NCBI RefSeq assembly: GCF_013032455.1
Contig: NZ_WQCF01000013.1
Coordinates: 1 to 64,000 of the forward strand
DNA: 64,000 nucleotides
From: Ruegeria atlantica
GTDB lineage: Bacteria > Pseudomonadota > Alphaproteobacteria > Rhodobacterales > Rhodobacteraceae
Direction: 5' to 3'
Positions 35,321 to 44,475 of the stretch are shown here, piece after piece. The first letter of the stretch is position 1. The number at the start of each line of letters is the position of its first letter. The notes under the pieces were generated by a model, which was not told the DNA's origin, searched no databases, and saw only the letters and a list, made by a program, of their open reading frames with translations. A program made the translations under genes and the position numbers.

Positions 35321-37102
35321 TCAGAAATTGGCGGCCTCCAGCGCCATGACCGTTTCCGCACCTGACTGGATGCGCGCTAGATGCATGCTCGTCGCGGGTA
35401 GGCGGCGGGCCATATAGAAGCGGCCGGTGTTGATCTTGGTCTCGTAGAACTCTTTGTCCGAGGCCCCACCGTCCAGCGCATCTTGTGCGGCCTTGGCCAT
35501 CTGCGCCCACATCAGGCCCAGGCAGACCTGACCGAACATGTGCATGAAGTCATAGGAACCGGACAGGGCGTTGTTCGGGTTCTTCATGCCTTCTTGCATG
35601 AAGTACATGCCAGCGGCCTGCAGGTCTTTCGACGCGGCTTTTAGCGGTTCGATGAAGGCTTTGTCATAGGCTTCGTCCTTGCCGCCGTTTTCCTTGCAGA
35701 ACGTTTTGACCATGTCGAAGAAGGCCATGACGTGCTTGCCGCCATCCTGCGCCAGTTTGCGACCGACAAGGTCCAGCGCCTGCACGCCGTTCGCACCTTC
35801 GTAGATCATCGCGATGCGGGCGTCGCGGGTGTATTGCGACATGCCCCATTCCTCGATGTAGCCGTGGCCACCATAGACCTGCTGCGCCTGAACGGTCATG
35901 TCGTAACCCTGATCGGTCAGAAAGCCCTTGATGACCGGGGTTAGCAGCGAGATCAGCCCGTCCGCATCCTTGTCGCCCGAGCGGTGCGCCTTGTCGATCA
36001 TAGTCGCACCCCACAGGATGAACGCGCGTGCGCCTTCGGTGAAGCTTTTCTGATCCATCAGGTTACGACGGATATCTGGGTGCACGATCAGCGGATCAGC
36101 CGGGCCATCGGGGTTCTTCACGCCGGTCACGTCGCGACCCTGCAGGCGATCCTTGGCATATTCCAAGGCGTTCTGGAATGCGGCTTCGGCCTGCGACAGA
36201 CCCTGCATCCCAACACCCAGTCGCGCTTCGTTCATCATGGTGAACATGGCGCGCATGCCTTTGTGCTCTTCTCCCAGCAGCCAGCCGGTCGCCTCGTCAT
36301 AGTTCATGACGCAGGTCGAGTTGCCGTGGATGCCCATCTTCTCTTCGATCTTGCCGACTGAGACGCCGTTGCGCTCACCCAAGCTGCCGTCTTCGTTGAC
36401 GATGAACTTGGGCACGATGAACAGCGACACGCCCTTGATGCCTTCGGGGCCGCCGGGGATTTTAGCCAGCACCAAATGAATGATGTTGTCGGCCATGTCG
36501 TGATCGCCCGCCGAGATAAAGATCTTCTGACCGGAAATCTTATAGCTGCCGTCGCCCTGCGGTTCCGCCTTGGTGCGCATCAGGCCCAGATCGGTACCGC
36601 AATGCGGTTCGGTCAGGTTCATGGTGCCGGTCCATTCACAGCTGACCATGTTCGGCAGGTACTTGTTCTTTTGCTCGTCCGACCCATGCGCCAGAATTGC
36701 CGAGGCCGCACCATGTGTCAGGCCCTGATACATGGTGAAGGCCTGGTTTGCGCCCGAGAACATCTCGCCAACAGCCGTGCCAATGACGTAGGGCATGTTC
36801 TGGCCGCCATACTCTTCTGGCATGTCGAGGCCGGTCCAGCCCCCTTCTTTCATCTGCTCGAAAGCTTCCTTGAATCCTGTGGGTGTGTAAACAATACCGT
36901 TTTCCAGACGGCACCCCTCGATGTCTCCGACCACGTTCAGCGGATGCAGAAGGTTGGTGGCAACCTTGCCAGCCTCTTCTAGAACGGCGCCGGTAAACTC
37001 GGCCTCCAGTTCGCTGTACCCCGGAATATCGGATTCCGAAATTTTCAGCACATCATGCAGAATGAACTGAGTGTCTTTGGTAGGCGCGTTGTAAACGGGC
37101 AT
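35321..37102 (-). CDS. acyl-CoA dehydrogenase, DmdC/FadE-like
   Basis: This 593-residue FAD enzyme belongs to the long acyl-CoA dehydrogenase group with an extra C-terminal domain. Segments such as [42 protein letters not shown] and [22 protein letters not shown] show the FAD and catalytic regions. Proteins with this N-terminus ([19 protein letters not shown]) include the methylmercaptopropionyl-CoA dehydrogenase DmdC of roseobacters, but the adjoining thiolase and FadJ genes point to fatty acid oxidation; several paralogues per genome are usual, so substrate is open. Confidence 0.93.
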   Translation of the reverse strand: MPVYNAPTKDTQFILHDVLKISESDIPGYSELEAEFTGAVLEEAGKVATNLLHPLNVVGDIEGCRLENGIVYTPTGFKEAFEQMKEGGWTGLDMPEEYGGQNMPYVIGTAVGEMFSGANQAFTMYQGLTHGAASAILAHGSDEQKNKYLPNMVSCEWTGTMNLTEPHCGTDLGLMRTKAEPQGDGSYKISGQKIFISAGDHDMADNIIHLVLAKIPGGPEGIKGVSLFIVPKFIVNEDGSLGERNGVSVGKIEEKMGIHGNSTCVMNYDEATGWLLGEEHKGMRAMFTMMNEARLGVGMQGLSQAEAAFQNALEYAKDRLQGRDVTGVKNPDGPADPLIVHPDIRRNLMDQKSFTEGARAFILWGATMIDKAHRSGDKDADGLISLLTPVIKGFLTDQGYDMTVQAQQVYGGHGYIEEWGMSQYTRDARIAMIYEGANGVQALDLVGRKLAQDGGKHVMAFFDMVKTFCKENGGKDEAYDKAFIEPLKAASKDLQAAGMYFMQEGMKNPNNALSGSYDFMHMFGQVCLGLMWAQMAKAAQDALDGGASDKEFYETKINTGRFYMARRLPATSMHLARIQSGAETVMALEAANF

Positions 37103-37148
37103 TTGAAGCTCCCTTAAATTCAGATGTCCGGGGATTGGGCCGGCGGGA

Positions 37149-37550
37149 TTATTCGGCGGCCTTTTTCTCGTTTTTCATCGAGGCGATGACTTTTTCGCCC
37201 CAGCGCAACTGTTCTTTCAGATCGTCAATGGCCTGAGTTAGCTCCTCTCGGCGGGCTTCCATATCTCCCAGACGTTCGCGTGCGATTTCAATCGTGCGGG
37301 TCATCTGGGTCATTTGCTGGTCGCCTACGTGGTACAGATCCAGCAGCTGCCGGATTTCTTCCAAGCTAAAGCCGAAACGTTTACCGCGAAGGATCAATTT
37401 CAGTCGCGCCCGGTCACGTTTGGTGAACAGGCGTTTCTGGCCCTCGCGGATCGGAAACAAAAGTTCCTTGGCCTCGTAAAACCGCAATGTGCGTGGCGTG
37501 ACTTCGTAGGTCTCGCACATTTCGCGTATGGTCATCAGGTCTTCGGTCAT
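37149..37550 (-). CDS. MerR-family regulator of the acyl-CoA operon
   Basis: The 133-residue regulator has the MerR winged helix at the N-terminus ([26 protein letters not shown]), the second wing element [24 protein letters not shown] and a C-terminal coiled-coil dimerisation helix. It lacks Cys ligands for metals, as in acid- or acyl-CoA-responsive MerR proteins such as LiuR. The start at 37550 ([11 protein letters not shown]) is preferred over an upstream TTG at 37583. It lies 46 bases before the acyl-CoA dehydrogenase gene on the same strand and is paralogous to the gene at 37829. Confidence 0.9.
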   Translation of the reverse strand: MTEDLMTIREMCETYEVTPRTLRFYEAKELLFPIREGQKRLFTKRDRARLKLILRGKRFGFSLEEIRQLLDLYHVGDQQMTQMTRTIEIARERLGDMEARREELTQAIDDLKEQLRWGEKVIASMKNEKKAAE

Positions 37551-37623
37551 GGTTTCAGCACTCTCGTCACTGGCGTCTATCAAAGTCAGTTGCGCAGTCG
37601 ATGCGCACGTTTCAACACGTAGA

Positions 37624-37673
37624 TGACGTTCACGTAATGCAAACGCTACGTCACTTTGAAAGTTGACGTAGCG
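37624..37673. promoter_or_regulatory. palindromic operator candidates before the MerR/acyl-CoA operon
   Basis: A perfect 10-bp-arm inverted repeat, CGCTACGTCA (37644-37653) and TGACGTAGCG (37664-37673), is separated by CTTTGAAAGT, which is itself nearly symmetric. Just upstream TGACGTTCACGTAA (37624-37637) is an imperfect palindrome built on the same TGACGT/ACGTAA half-sites. The spacing suits a MerR-type dimer site overlapping a promoter. Confidence 0.65.
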
Positions 37674-37828
37674 CCCTCTCGCGTCAAGGTGCGGATTGCT
37701 CGAAAATTCGGGCGTTACGTAACGGAATTTCGATGCAAGAGTGGGGTGTAGCAGAATAGGTACGGAGGGCAGAGCCCAGAGACCCGGCTAAATTCGAATA
37801 CAGACAGAATGGATTAACGCTGATGGGG

Positions 37829-38197
37829 TCAGCCCAAAGATTTTGCCGTCTGGTCGCGCAGGCGCCGGAGCTCGTCCATCGCCTCATCCAACTGCTGCCG
37901 TTGTTTTTGCAGTTCCGGCAACTGCCGGTCGGCCAGTTTGATGAACTCGGCCATCTGGGCCTGATCGCCTTGATCTTCGTAGATCAACAGCCACTGGCGA
38001 ATCTCTTCCAGCGAGAATCCAAACAGTCGTCCGCGCATGATCAATTTCATCCGTGCGCATTCACGCGGCCCATAGTGGCGGGTGCGGCCTTCACGCTCAG
38101 GCTGCAGCAGTTCGATATACTCGTAATAACGCAGGGTGCGCTTGGTTACGCCGAACTCTTCGCACATCTCGTTTAATGACAAACGGTTGTCGGTCAT
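37829..38197 (-). CDS. second MerR-family regulator
   Basis: The 122-residue protein has the same architecture as its neighbour: MerR helix-turn-helix (LSLNEMCEEFGVTKRTLRYYEYIELL), [25 protein letters not shown] and a Gln-rich C-terminal coil. The start at 38197 has GAGGAG upstream; the frame continues unsupported to 38335. A close paralogue of the 37149 regulator, it probably arose by tandem duplication. It diverges from the thioesterase pair, so it may control them, the downstream operon or both. Confidence 0.9.
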   Translation of the reverse strand: MTDNRLSLNEMCEEFGVTKRTLRYYEYIELLQPEREGRTRHYGPRECARMKLIMRGRLFGFSLEEIRQWLLIYEDQGDQAQMAEFIKLADRQLPELQKQRQQLDEAMDELRRLRDQTAKSLG

Positions 38198-38310
38198 TTG
38201 CGGTCTCCTCGATGGCAAATTAGGGCGTCGTTGCGGCAAGCGCAACAGGTGGGCTTGCTCTTTTGCGAAACGCGGGCTCATAAAGGATGAAACCGAAGGG
38301 ACAGAAAGAC

Positions 38311-38730
38311 ATGGTCGACAAAGTTGCGATAGCACGCCGCTTCATCGAAGCGATCCCCCACGCCAGGGCACTTGAGCTGGAGCTTACGACAATCGGCGAT
38401 GGTGAGGCTGCAATAACAATGCCTTACAACACTGAACTGGTTGGCGACCCCCGAACCGGTGTTATTCACGGAGGGGCAGTTTTCACCGCTCTGGATACCT
38501 GCTGTGGTGCGGCGGTCATGAGCCACCCGTCTGCCCCCGGCGGTACAGCGACCATCGACCTGCGGATCGACTATATGCGCGCGGCAACACCTGGGCAGAG
38601 CATCACCGCACGCGCGACCTGCTATCACATCACCCGCAACGTTGCCTTCGTGCGGGCAACCGCGATGGATGAAGATCAGGACCTTCTGGTGGCAACCGCC
38701 TCGGGCGCATTCACTGTGGAGGGTCTGTAA
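38311..38730 (+). CDS. hotdog-fold thioesterase (PaaI family)
   Basis: The 139-residue hotdog protein has the family core TGVIHGGAVFTALDTCCGAAV, including the HGG turn and active-site Asp, and strand ATIDLRIDYMRAA. It should hydrolyse acyl-CoA thioesters. Start 38311 (MVDKVAIARRF) is preferred by resemblance to relatives and AAGGGA upstream; an ATG at 38287 sits too close to its AAAGG. It overlaps the next hotdog gene by one base (TAATG). Confidence 0.86.
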   Translation: MVDKVAIARRFIEAIPHARALELELTTIGDGEAAITMPYNTELVGDPRTGVIHGGAVFTALDTCCGAAVMSHPSAPGGTATIDLRIDYMRAATPGQSITARATCYHITRNVAFVRATAMDEDQDLLVATASGAFTVEGL

Positions 38731-39248
38731 TGGCGCGTCCTCGTCCCGAACCCATGCAGGTCGTCAAACAGCGTCGCGATGCGGCCCTGAACGCGATTGT
38801 CGAGGGTGTTCCATACATCCGGTTCCTTAACATCACCTTCGACCGTCGCGGGGATGAGCTGACCGGTGTGCTGAACTTTGATGACAAGCTGATCGGAAAC
38901 CCTCTGCTTCCAGCGCTACACGGTGGGGTGACGGCGGCTTTTCTTGAAGTCACTGCTGTCATCACACTGAGTTGGGAGTATTTCTTTCCCCGTATCGAAA
39001 GCGGTGAAATAGATGCGGAAGAACTGATTAAGGCAGATGCGGTGAGATTTCCCAAGACTGTCGATTTCACTGTTGATTACCTGCGTTCAGGGTTGCCGCG
39101 TGATGCCTATGCCCGCGCCTTTGTCAGCCGGTCCGGTCGGCGGTATGCCTCGGTCCGGGTCGAGGCGTGGCAGGACAATCATGCCCGTCCGATTGCGCAG
39201 GCGACAGGGCATTTTCTGATGCCGCAAAACAAGTCAGAGGCCGGGTAA
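38730..39248 (+). CDS. second hotdog-fold thioesterase-like protein
   Basis: This 172-residue protein has a second hotdog pattern: PALHGGVTAAFLEVTAVITL and strand TVDFTVDYLRSG. A hydrophilic segment (FPRIESGEIDAEELIKAD) is inserted between the two. The overlap with the preceding thioesterase gene and the paralogy suggest a heteromeric pair acting on acyl-CoA, perhaps relieving CoA trapping during fatty acid degradation. The MATE exporter gene begins 7 bases downstream, so the three may be one operon. Confidence 0.83.
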   Translation: MARPRPEPMQVVKQRRDAALNAIVEGVPYIRFLNITFDRRGDELTGVLNFDDKLIGNPLLPALHGGVTAAFLEVTAVITLSWEYFFPRIESGEIDAEELIKADAVRFPKTVDFTVDYLRSGLPRDAYARAFVSRSGRRYASVRVEAWQDNHARPIAQATGHFLMPQNKSEAG

Positions 39249-39254
39249 ATCAGT

Positions 39255-40571
39255 ATGGAAAACGCCTCGGCACCCCTCACACATAAACGGGTGTTGAAAA
39301 TTGCGCTTCCGATCGTGCTGTCCAACGCCACCGTACCTATCCTTGGGGCGGTTGATACCGGTGTGGTCGGGCAAATGGGGCAGGCGGCTCCTATTGGGGC
39401 CGTTGGCATGGGCGCTGTCATTCTGGCGAGTATCTATTGGATATTCGGTTTCCTGCGCATGGGCACCACTGGTCTGGCCGCGCAGGCGCGCGGGGCCGGG
39501 GACACGGCTGAGACCGGCGCGCTCCTGATGCGTGGTCTACTGCTGGGTGGCGCGGCAGGGCTGTTCTTTATACTGACGCAGGTTTGGGTGTTTTGGGGTG
39601 CTTTTGCCTTGTCGCCTGCCAGCCCAGAGGTCGAAGCACTGACGCGGGACTACTTGCAAATCCGTATTTGGGGGGCGCCTGCTACGATTGCGCTTTACGC
39701 CGTGACAGGCTGGCTGATCGCGATCGAGCGAACCCGTGGTGTATTCGTTCTGCAAGTCTGGATGAATGGGCTGAATATCGTTCTGGACCTATGGTTTGTT
39801 CTTGGCCTTGGTTGGGGGGTAGAAGGCGTCGCCATTGCCACACTTATTGCTGAATGGACCGGGCTTGCGCTGGGCCTATGGCTTTGCCGCAATGCATTCG
39901 GTGGGAGGCAGTGGCGGGACTGGCCACGGATATTCGACCCGGCGCGATTGCGCCGGATGATGCAGGTGAACGGGGATATCATGATCCGTTCGGTTCTGCT
40001 GACAGGCTCGTTTGCCACGTTTCTGTTCGTGGGCTCCGATCTGGGGGACGTGAACCTAGCCGCCAATCAGGTGCTGCTGCAATTCCTTGAGATTACCGCC
40101 TTTGCCTTGGACGGTTTTGCCTTTTCTGCCGAGGCGCTGGTGGGCAGCGCTGTAGGTGCGCGGGATCGATATCAGGTGCGGCGCGCGTCGATCATGGCAT
40201 CTCAATGGGGCGTAGGGGGCGCGTTTCTTCTGGGCGTCGTGTTCTACTTTGCCGGACCAGCATTGATCGATCTGATGTCTACCTCGCCCGAAGTGCGGAT
40301 CGCAGCACGAGAGTATTTGATCTGGGCCGCGCTGGCCCCGGCGATTGGTGTGGCCAGCTGGATGTTCGACGGTATCTACATCGGCGCCACTTGGACCAGC
40401 GCCATGCGCAATGCGATGGTCCAGTCGGTTGCGATCTACGTGGTGGCGCTGTTCATTCTAGTGCCGACGTTGGGCAATCACGGCCTGTGGGCCGCGCTGA
40501 TGGTTTTGAACATCTCGCGCGGCGTCACCATGGGCTGGCGTTATCCCAAGCTTGAGGCGCAGGTAGCCTAA
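39255..40571 (+). CDS. MATE-family efflux transporter (DinF-like)
   Basis: The 438-residue protein has about twelve transmembrane helices in two halves, as in multidrug and toxic compound extrusion antiporters. The start KIALPIVLSNATVPILGAVD and the segment FLRMGTTGLAAQARGAGD match the DinF-like branch. Coupling is expected to be to Na+ or H+; the substrate is unknown. It overlaps the end of convergent arsC by 4 bases. Confidence 0.92.
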   Translation: MENASAPLTHKRVLKIALPIVLSNATVPILGAVDTGVVGQMGQAAPIGAVGMGAVILASIYWIFGFLRMGTTGLAAQARGAGDTAETGALLMRGLLLGGAAGLFFILTQVWVFWGAFALSPASPEVEALTRDYLQIRIWGAPATIALYAVTGWLIAIERTRGVFVLQVWMNGLNIVLDLWFVLGLGWGVEGVAIATLIAEWTGLALGLWLCRNAFGGRQWRDWPRIFDPARLRRMMQVNGDIMIRSVLLTGSFATFLFVGSDLGDVNLAANQVLLQFLEITAFALDGFAFSAEALVGSAVGARDRYQVRRASIMASQWGVGGAFLLGVVFYFAGPALIDLMSTSPEVRIAAREYLIWAALAPAIGVASWMFDGIYIGATWTSAMRNAMVQSVAIYVVALFILVPTLGNHGLWAALMVLNISRGVTMGWRYPKLEAQVA

Positions 40572-40909
40572 AGCAGCGCCAACAGATTCTCGGGTGGGCG
40601 TCCGATAGCCGCCTTGTCACCCCCAATGGCTAGGGGGCGTTCGATCAGGATCGGGTTCTTGGCCATAGCGGCGATCAGGTCATCGCCGGGGGTCGTTTTG
40701 GTCAGACCCAGTTCCTTGAACTGCTTCTCGCCAGTACGCATCATGGCGATGGGTTCGATGCCCAGCATGCCGAGAACGGCACGGATTTCTTCGGCCGTTG
40801 GTGCGTCTTCCAAGTATTTGCGAACCTCGATCTGGGCGCCTTTTTCTTCCAGCAGCGCGAGCCCGGCGCGGGATTTCGAACAGCGCGGGTTGTGCCAATA
40901 CTTGATCAC
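40568..40909 (-). CDS. arsC: ArsC-family arsenate reductase (glutaredoxin type)
   Basis: This protein of about 113 residues has the ArsC thioredoxin-like fold with the single active-site Cys in [10 protein letters not shown] and the conserved Arg-rich end [20 protein letters not shown]. It reduces arsenate using glutathione and glutaredoxin, or serves as a Spx/YffB-like relative; no other ars gene is nearby. The GTG at 40909 is chosen because AAAGGA lies 6 bases upstream and it makes a GTGA overlap with pyrD; a TTG at 40915 is directly on that site. Confidence 0.88.
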   Translation of the reverse strand: MIKYWHNPRCSKSRAGLALLEEKGAQIEVRKYLEDAPTAEEIRAVLGMLGIEPIAMMRTGEKQFKELGLTKTTPGDDLIAAMAKNPILIERPLAIGGDKAAIGRPPENLLALL

Positions 40910-41964
40910 AGCCAATCCTTTCGTTTGCTTCCAATGGCTTGCGCGACCGAGTTGAACCCATCCCGCGCCAGCAATTCATCCAGACCTTTGGCAATTTCCG
41001 CCACCAGAGAAATGCCGCCATAGACGAGCGCCGTATAAAGCTGAACGGCGGATGCCCCTGCACAGATTTTGGCATAGGCCTGCTCAGCGCTGCTGATACC
41101 GCCGACTCCGATCAGAGGGATATTTCCTTCGGTCAGTTGGCTCAGACGCGCCACAACACGGGTTGATTTCTCGAACAGCGGCGCTCCTGACAAGCCACCC
41201 GTTTCGTCCTTGTGACTGCTGCGTAACCCGTCGCGGGATAGGGTTGTGTTGGTGGCGATCACTGCATCAACGCCAGTCTCTTGCGCCACATCGGCGATGT
41301 CCTGCAGCTCGGCTTCGGTCAGGTCGGGGGCGATTTTCAGGAAAATCGGAATCGGACGCGTCAATTCATTGCGTGCTTCGATCACACCACCAAGCAGAGC
41401 GCTCAGCGCGGCCTTGCCCTGTAAATCCCGCAGCTTTTCGGTGTTGGGCGAGGAAACATTGACCGTGGCGAAATCCAGATGCGCTGCGCAGTGCGTCAGT
41501 ACCTTGGCGAAATCTCCAGAGCGATCATCACTGTCCTTGTTTGCTCCGAGGTTCAGGCCGATCACGGCGTTTTTGGGCCGGTCGGCCAGACGGCGGGCCA
41601 TGGCCTCCATGCCTTCGTTGTTGAAGCCAAAGCGGTTGATTGCGGCCTTGTCCTCGGTCAGGCGGAACAAGCGAGGCTTGGGGTTGCCGGGCTGCGGGCG
41701 CGGGGTGACGGCGCCAACTTCGACAAAGCCAGAGCCGGTGCGCGACAGCGGTGTCAGGACTTCTCCGTTCTTGTCAAACCCTGCAGCCAGCCCGACCGGG
41801 TTGGGCAGGTCAATTCCAGCCACCTGTGTCTTTAGTCGAGGCGACGTCACCGGCCCCGGCATTGGGGCCAGACCGGCCTTCAACGCCTTGATCGACATGC
41901 CGTGGGCGGTTTCAGGATCCATCTTGTGCAGGATGGCAAGCCCAAGTTTTTCAGTCAGTTTCAT
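40906..41964 (-). CDS. pyrD: dihydroorotate dehydrogenase (quinone), class 2
   Basis: The 352-residue membrane-associated FMN enzyme oxidises dihydroorotate to orotate using quinone in pyrimidine synthesis. The N-terminal helix ([23 protein letters not shown]), FMN segment [14 protein letters not shown], the catalytic-Ser region [16 protein letters not shown] and the late [19 protein letters not shown] mark class 2. It is coupled by 4-base overlaps to arsC downstream and the DUF1330-type gene upstream. Confidence 0.96.
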   Translation of the reverse strand: MKLTEKLGLAILHKMDPETAHGMSIKALKAGLAPMPGPVTSPRLKTQVAGIDLPNPVGLAAGFDKNGEVLTPLSRTGSGFVEVGAVTPRPQPGNPKPRLFRLTEDKAAINRFGFNNEGMEAMARRLADRPKNAVIGLNLGANKDSDDRSGDFAKVLTHCAAHLDFATVNVSSPNTEKLRDLQGKAALSALLGGVIEARNELTRPIPIFLKIAPDLTEAELQDIADVAQETGVDAVIATNTTLSRDGLRSSHKDETGGLSGAPLFEKSTRVVARLSQLTEGNIPLIGVGGISSAEQAYAKICAGASAVQLYTALVYGGISLVAEIAKGLDELLARDGFNSVAQAIGSKRKDWL

Positions 41965-42392
41965 CCGAAAGCCTCTCCGCTTTTGGTTGGTGTGCAGCGG
42001 ATCAGGCGCGAGGTTTCAACCGCCGCCTGCCGGTGAATAACCGCAGCTTGATAGGCCGGGTCCGTCACCATTTCCAAGAATGCATGTGCGGTTGGATAAC
42101 GGGCGACGAAAACCTCATCCCAGTCCTCATTCTGCGGGCCAATCAGTGTGGTCTGATACGCACCGCGCCACAGGATCGATGCGCCCAGCCGTGCGATGAT
42201 CGGCGCCGTTTCTGCGCCGTAGTTGCGATACGCTTGCGCACCGGTCAGGCCCGCCCCGGCCAGTTCATGATCTGCGGGGTATTTAGCCTTGGCACGAAAT
42301 TTCACCAGATTCAGCATTTCGATTGGGTGATCACGGTCCAGCGCCTTGAACGCTTCAAACTGGGTGCGCTCGGGGTCGACGAATGCGGTCAT
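41961..42392 (-). CDS. DUF1330-type protein
   Basis: The 143-residue protein resembles the DUF1330 dimeric ferredoxin-like fold: [15 protein letters not shown], a [11 protein letters not shown] strand and [24 protein letters not shown]. Function is unknown. It is linked by ATGA overlaps on both sides to the DUF952-type gene and pyrD. Confidence 0.85.
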   Translation of the reverse strand: MTAFVDPERTQFEAFKALDRDHPIEMLNLVKFRAKAKYPADHELAGAGLTGAQAYRNYGAETAPIIARLGASILWRGAYQTTLIGPQNEDWDEVFVARYPTAHAFLEMVTDPAYQAAVIHRQAAVETSRLIRCTPTKSGEAFG

Positions 42393-42727
42393 TCTATTTC
42401 CTCGGGAAACTTGTGCGCCACACCGTCAAAGGGCAAGGGGAGGGACCATACCACATCGGTCATGCGGATCTGACGATAGAGATGGGGGAACAGGGCTCCA
42501 CCGCGCGAAACCTCCCATTTCAGATCATCGCCCATAGCTTCGGTGTCGCAGGCCAGCAGGATCAGCCCTTCGACCCCGGCAAAGTGTTTGGCTGCAGTCT
42601 CGGTCGCTTGTTCGGCGGTCGAGAAATGAACATAGCCGTCGGAAACATCAATCGGGGCACCGTCAGAAGCACCCTGATCCTGTAGCGCGGCCCACTCATT
42701 GGCTCGGAAAATCTTGTAAATCAGCAT
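42389..42727 (-). CDS. DUF952-family protein
   Basis: The 112-residue protein matches the DUF952 pattern: start MLIYKIFRANEW, core DGYVHFSTAEQATETAAKHF, and a Trp-containing FPHLYRQI near the end. Members are small cytoplasmic proteins of unknown function, structurally related to ADP-ribosyl-type folds according to some reports. It is the first gene of the operon that runs to arsC and diverges from the 5'-nucleotidase gene. Confidence 0.87.
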   Translation of the reverse strand: MLIYKIFRANEWAALQDQGASDGAPIDVSDGYVHFSTAEQATETAAKHFAGVEGLILLACDTEAMGDDLKWEVSRGGALFPHLYRQIRMTDVVWSLPLPFDGVAHKFPEEIE

Positions 42728-42836
42728 AAGGCTCTGATGCCCCGCGTGACGGGTAGAATCAAGACGGATTTCCCCCTTTGACTCTTCCTGTTGGCGAGCG
42801 CACCATCACACCAATCAAATAAAAGGGAGTATAAAG

Positions 42837-44414
42837 ATGTTGACCCGTTTTCTGGCGTCAGCGGCGGTGCTGGGCCTGACCGCCGGTATAGCTAGCGCCG
42901 AATATAAGCTGACCATTTTGCACACAAATGATTTCCACGCGCGTTTTGAGCCGATTAACAAATACGACAGCGCCTGTGACGAGGAAGATCAGGCCGAAGG
43001 TAAATGTTTCGGCGGATCGGCCCGTCTTGTTACAGCAGTGAACGAGGCGCGGGAGCGGTCGGAAAATTCGATTCTTGTGGATGGCGGGGATCAGTTTCAG
43101 GGCTCGCTGTTTTACACTTACTACAAGGGCAAGGTCGCAGCCGAGTTCATGAATAAGCTGGGTTATGACGCGATGACTGTGGGCAACCACGAATTCGACG
43201 ACGGCCCCGAAGTGCTGCGCGGCTTTATCGACTCGGTCGATTTTCCGGTACTGATGTCGAACGCGGATATCCGCGACGAAGAACTGCTGACCGACAAGAT
43301 CAAGAAATCGACCGTCATTGAAGTGGGTGGGGAACAGATCGGCCTGATCGGCCTGACGCCCGAAGATACGCATGATCTTGCCTCGCCGGGCCCCAATATC
43401 ACCTTCTCTGACCCGGTTCCGGCAGTACAGGCCGAGGTTGACAGGTTAGCGGCAGAGGGCGTGAACAAAATCATCGTACTTAGCCATTCAGGCTATGGTG
43501 TCGATCAGCGCGTGGCGCAGGAAACCAATGGTGTAGACGTGATCGTTGGCGGCCATTCGAACACTTACCTGTCGAATGTTTCCGACAAGGCTGCAGGTCC
43601 ATACCCGACCGTGGTCAATGGTGTTCAGATCGTGCAAGCCTATGCTTATGGCAAGTTTTTAGGGGAGTTGAACGTTACCTTTGACGATGAGGGAAATGTC
43701 GTCGAAGCGGTAGGCGAGCCGCTGATCATGGACAATACCGTGACCGAGGATCAGGCTGCCTTGGATCGTATCGCGGAACTGGCCGTACCGTTAGAGGAAA
43801 TCCGTAACAAGGTGGTGGCGAGCGCGGCTGACGCAATCGAAGGAGACCGCTCGGTCTGCAGGATGCAGGAATGCGAAATGGGCAATCTGGTCGCCGATGC
43901 CATGTTGGCGCGGGTTGCAGATCAGGGTGTTCAAATCGCCATCGCAAACTCGGGTGGATTGCGTGCCTCGATTGATCCGGGCGACGTCACTATGGGTGAG
44001 GTGCTGACGGTGCTTCCTTTCCAGAACACGCTGTCGACCTTTGAGATTAGCGGTCAAGGCGTGATCGACGCGCTTGAAAACGGTGTCAGTCAGGTCGAAG
44101 ATGTGAAGGGTCGGTTCCCGCAGATCGCAGGGCTGACCTTCACTTGGGACCCATCCATTTCACCGAATGAAGGGCGCGTCACCGAGGTCATGGTTGCCGA
44201 TGGAGATGGATTTGTTCCGATCGACCGGGCAGCGACCTATCTGGTGGTGACCAACAACTATGTCCGCAATGGCGGCGACGGGTACAGCATGTTCGAAGGT
44301 GACGACAAAAATGCCTATGACTTCGGACCAGATTTGGCTGATGTGACGGCGGAATACCTGGCTGAAAATGCACCGTATCAACCATATCTGGATGGCCGTA
44401 TTAAGCAGAAATGA
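42837..44414 (+). CDS. periplasmic 5'-nucleotidase / metallophosphatase (UshA-like)
   Basis: The 525-residue protein begins with a signal peptide (MLTRFLASAAVLGLTAGIASA, cleavage likely near residue 21). The metallophosphatase domain has LHTNDFHARFEP, VDGGDQFQGS, VGNHEFDDGPEVL and SHSGYGVDQ. The C-terminal substrate domain has IANSGGLRASIDPG and NNYVRNGGDGYSMF. Four Cys in two pairs may form disulfides. It hydrolyses nucleotides outside the cytoplasm, releasing nucleosides that the cdd-upp operon could use (inference). AAGGGAG lies before the ATG. Confidence 0.94.
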   Translation: MLTRFLASAAVLGLTAGIASAEYKLTILHTNDFHARFEPINKYDSACDEEDQAEGKCFGGSARLVTAVNEARERSENSILVDGGDQFQGSLFYTYYKGKVAAEFMNKLGYDAMTVGNHEFDDGPEVLRGFIDSVDFPVLMSNADIRDEELLTDKIKKSTVIEVGGEQIGLIGLTPEDTHDLASPGPNITFSDPVPAVQAEVDRLAAEGVNKIIVLSHSGYGVDQRVAQETNGVDVIVGGHSNTYLSNVSDKAAGPYPTVVNGVQIVQAYAYGKFLGELNVTFDDEGNVVEAVGEPLIMDNTVTEDQAALDRIAELAVPLEEIRNKVVASAADAIEGDRSVCRMQECEMGNLVADAMLARVADQGVQIAIANSGGLRASIDPGDVTMGEVLTVLPFQNTLSTFEISGQGVIDALENGVSQVEDVKGRFPQIAGLTFTWDPSISPNEGRVTEVMVADGDGFVPIDRAATYLVVTNNYVRNGGDGYSMFEGDDKNAYDFGPDLADVTAEYLAENAPYQPYLDGRIKQK

Positions 44415-44435
44415 ATCTGCTAGGTCAGAAAGTAA

Positions 44436-44470
44436 AAAGGCCGCATCATGTGATGCGGCCTTTGTTTTTT
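44436..44470. terminator. bidirectional intrinsic terminator
   Basis: Perfect 13-bp arms starting AAAGGCCGCATCA (44436-44448) pair with the copy ending at 44463. The plus strand continues GTTTTTT and the minus strand TTTTT. It serves the 5'-nucleotidase and the convergent TPR-sulfotransferase. Confidence 0.93.
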
Positions 44471-44475
44471 CTGGG

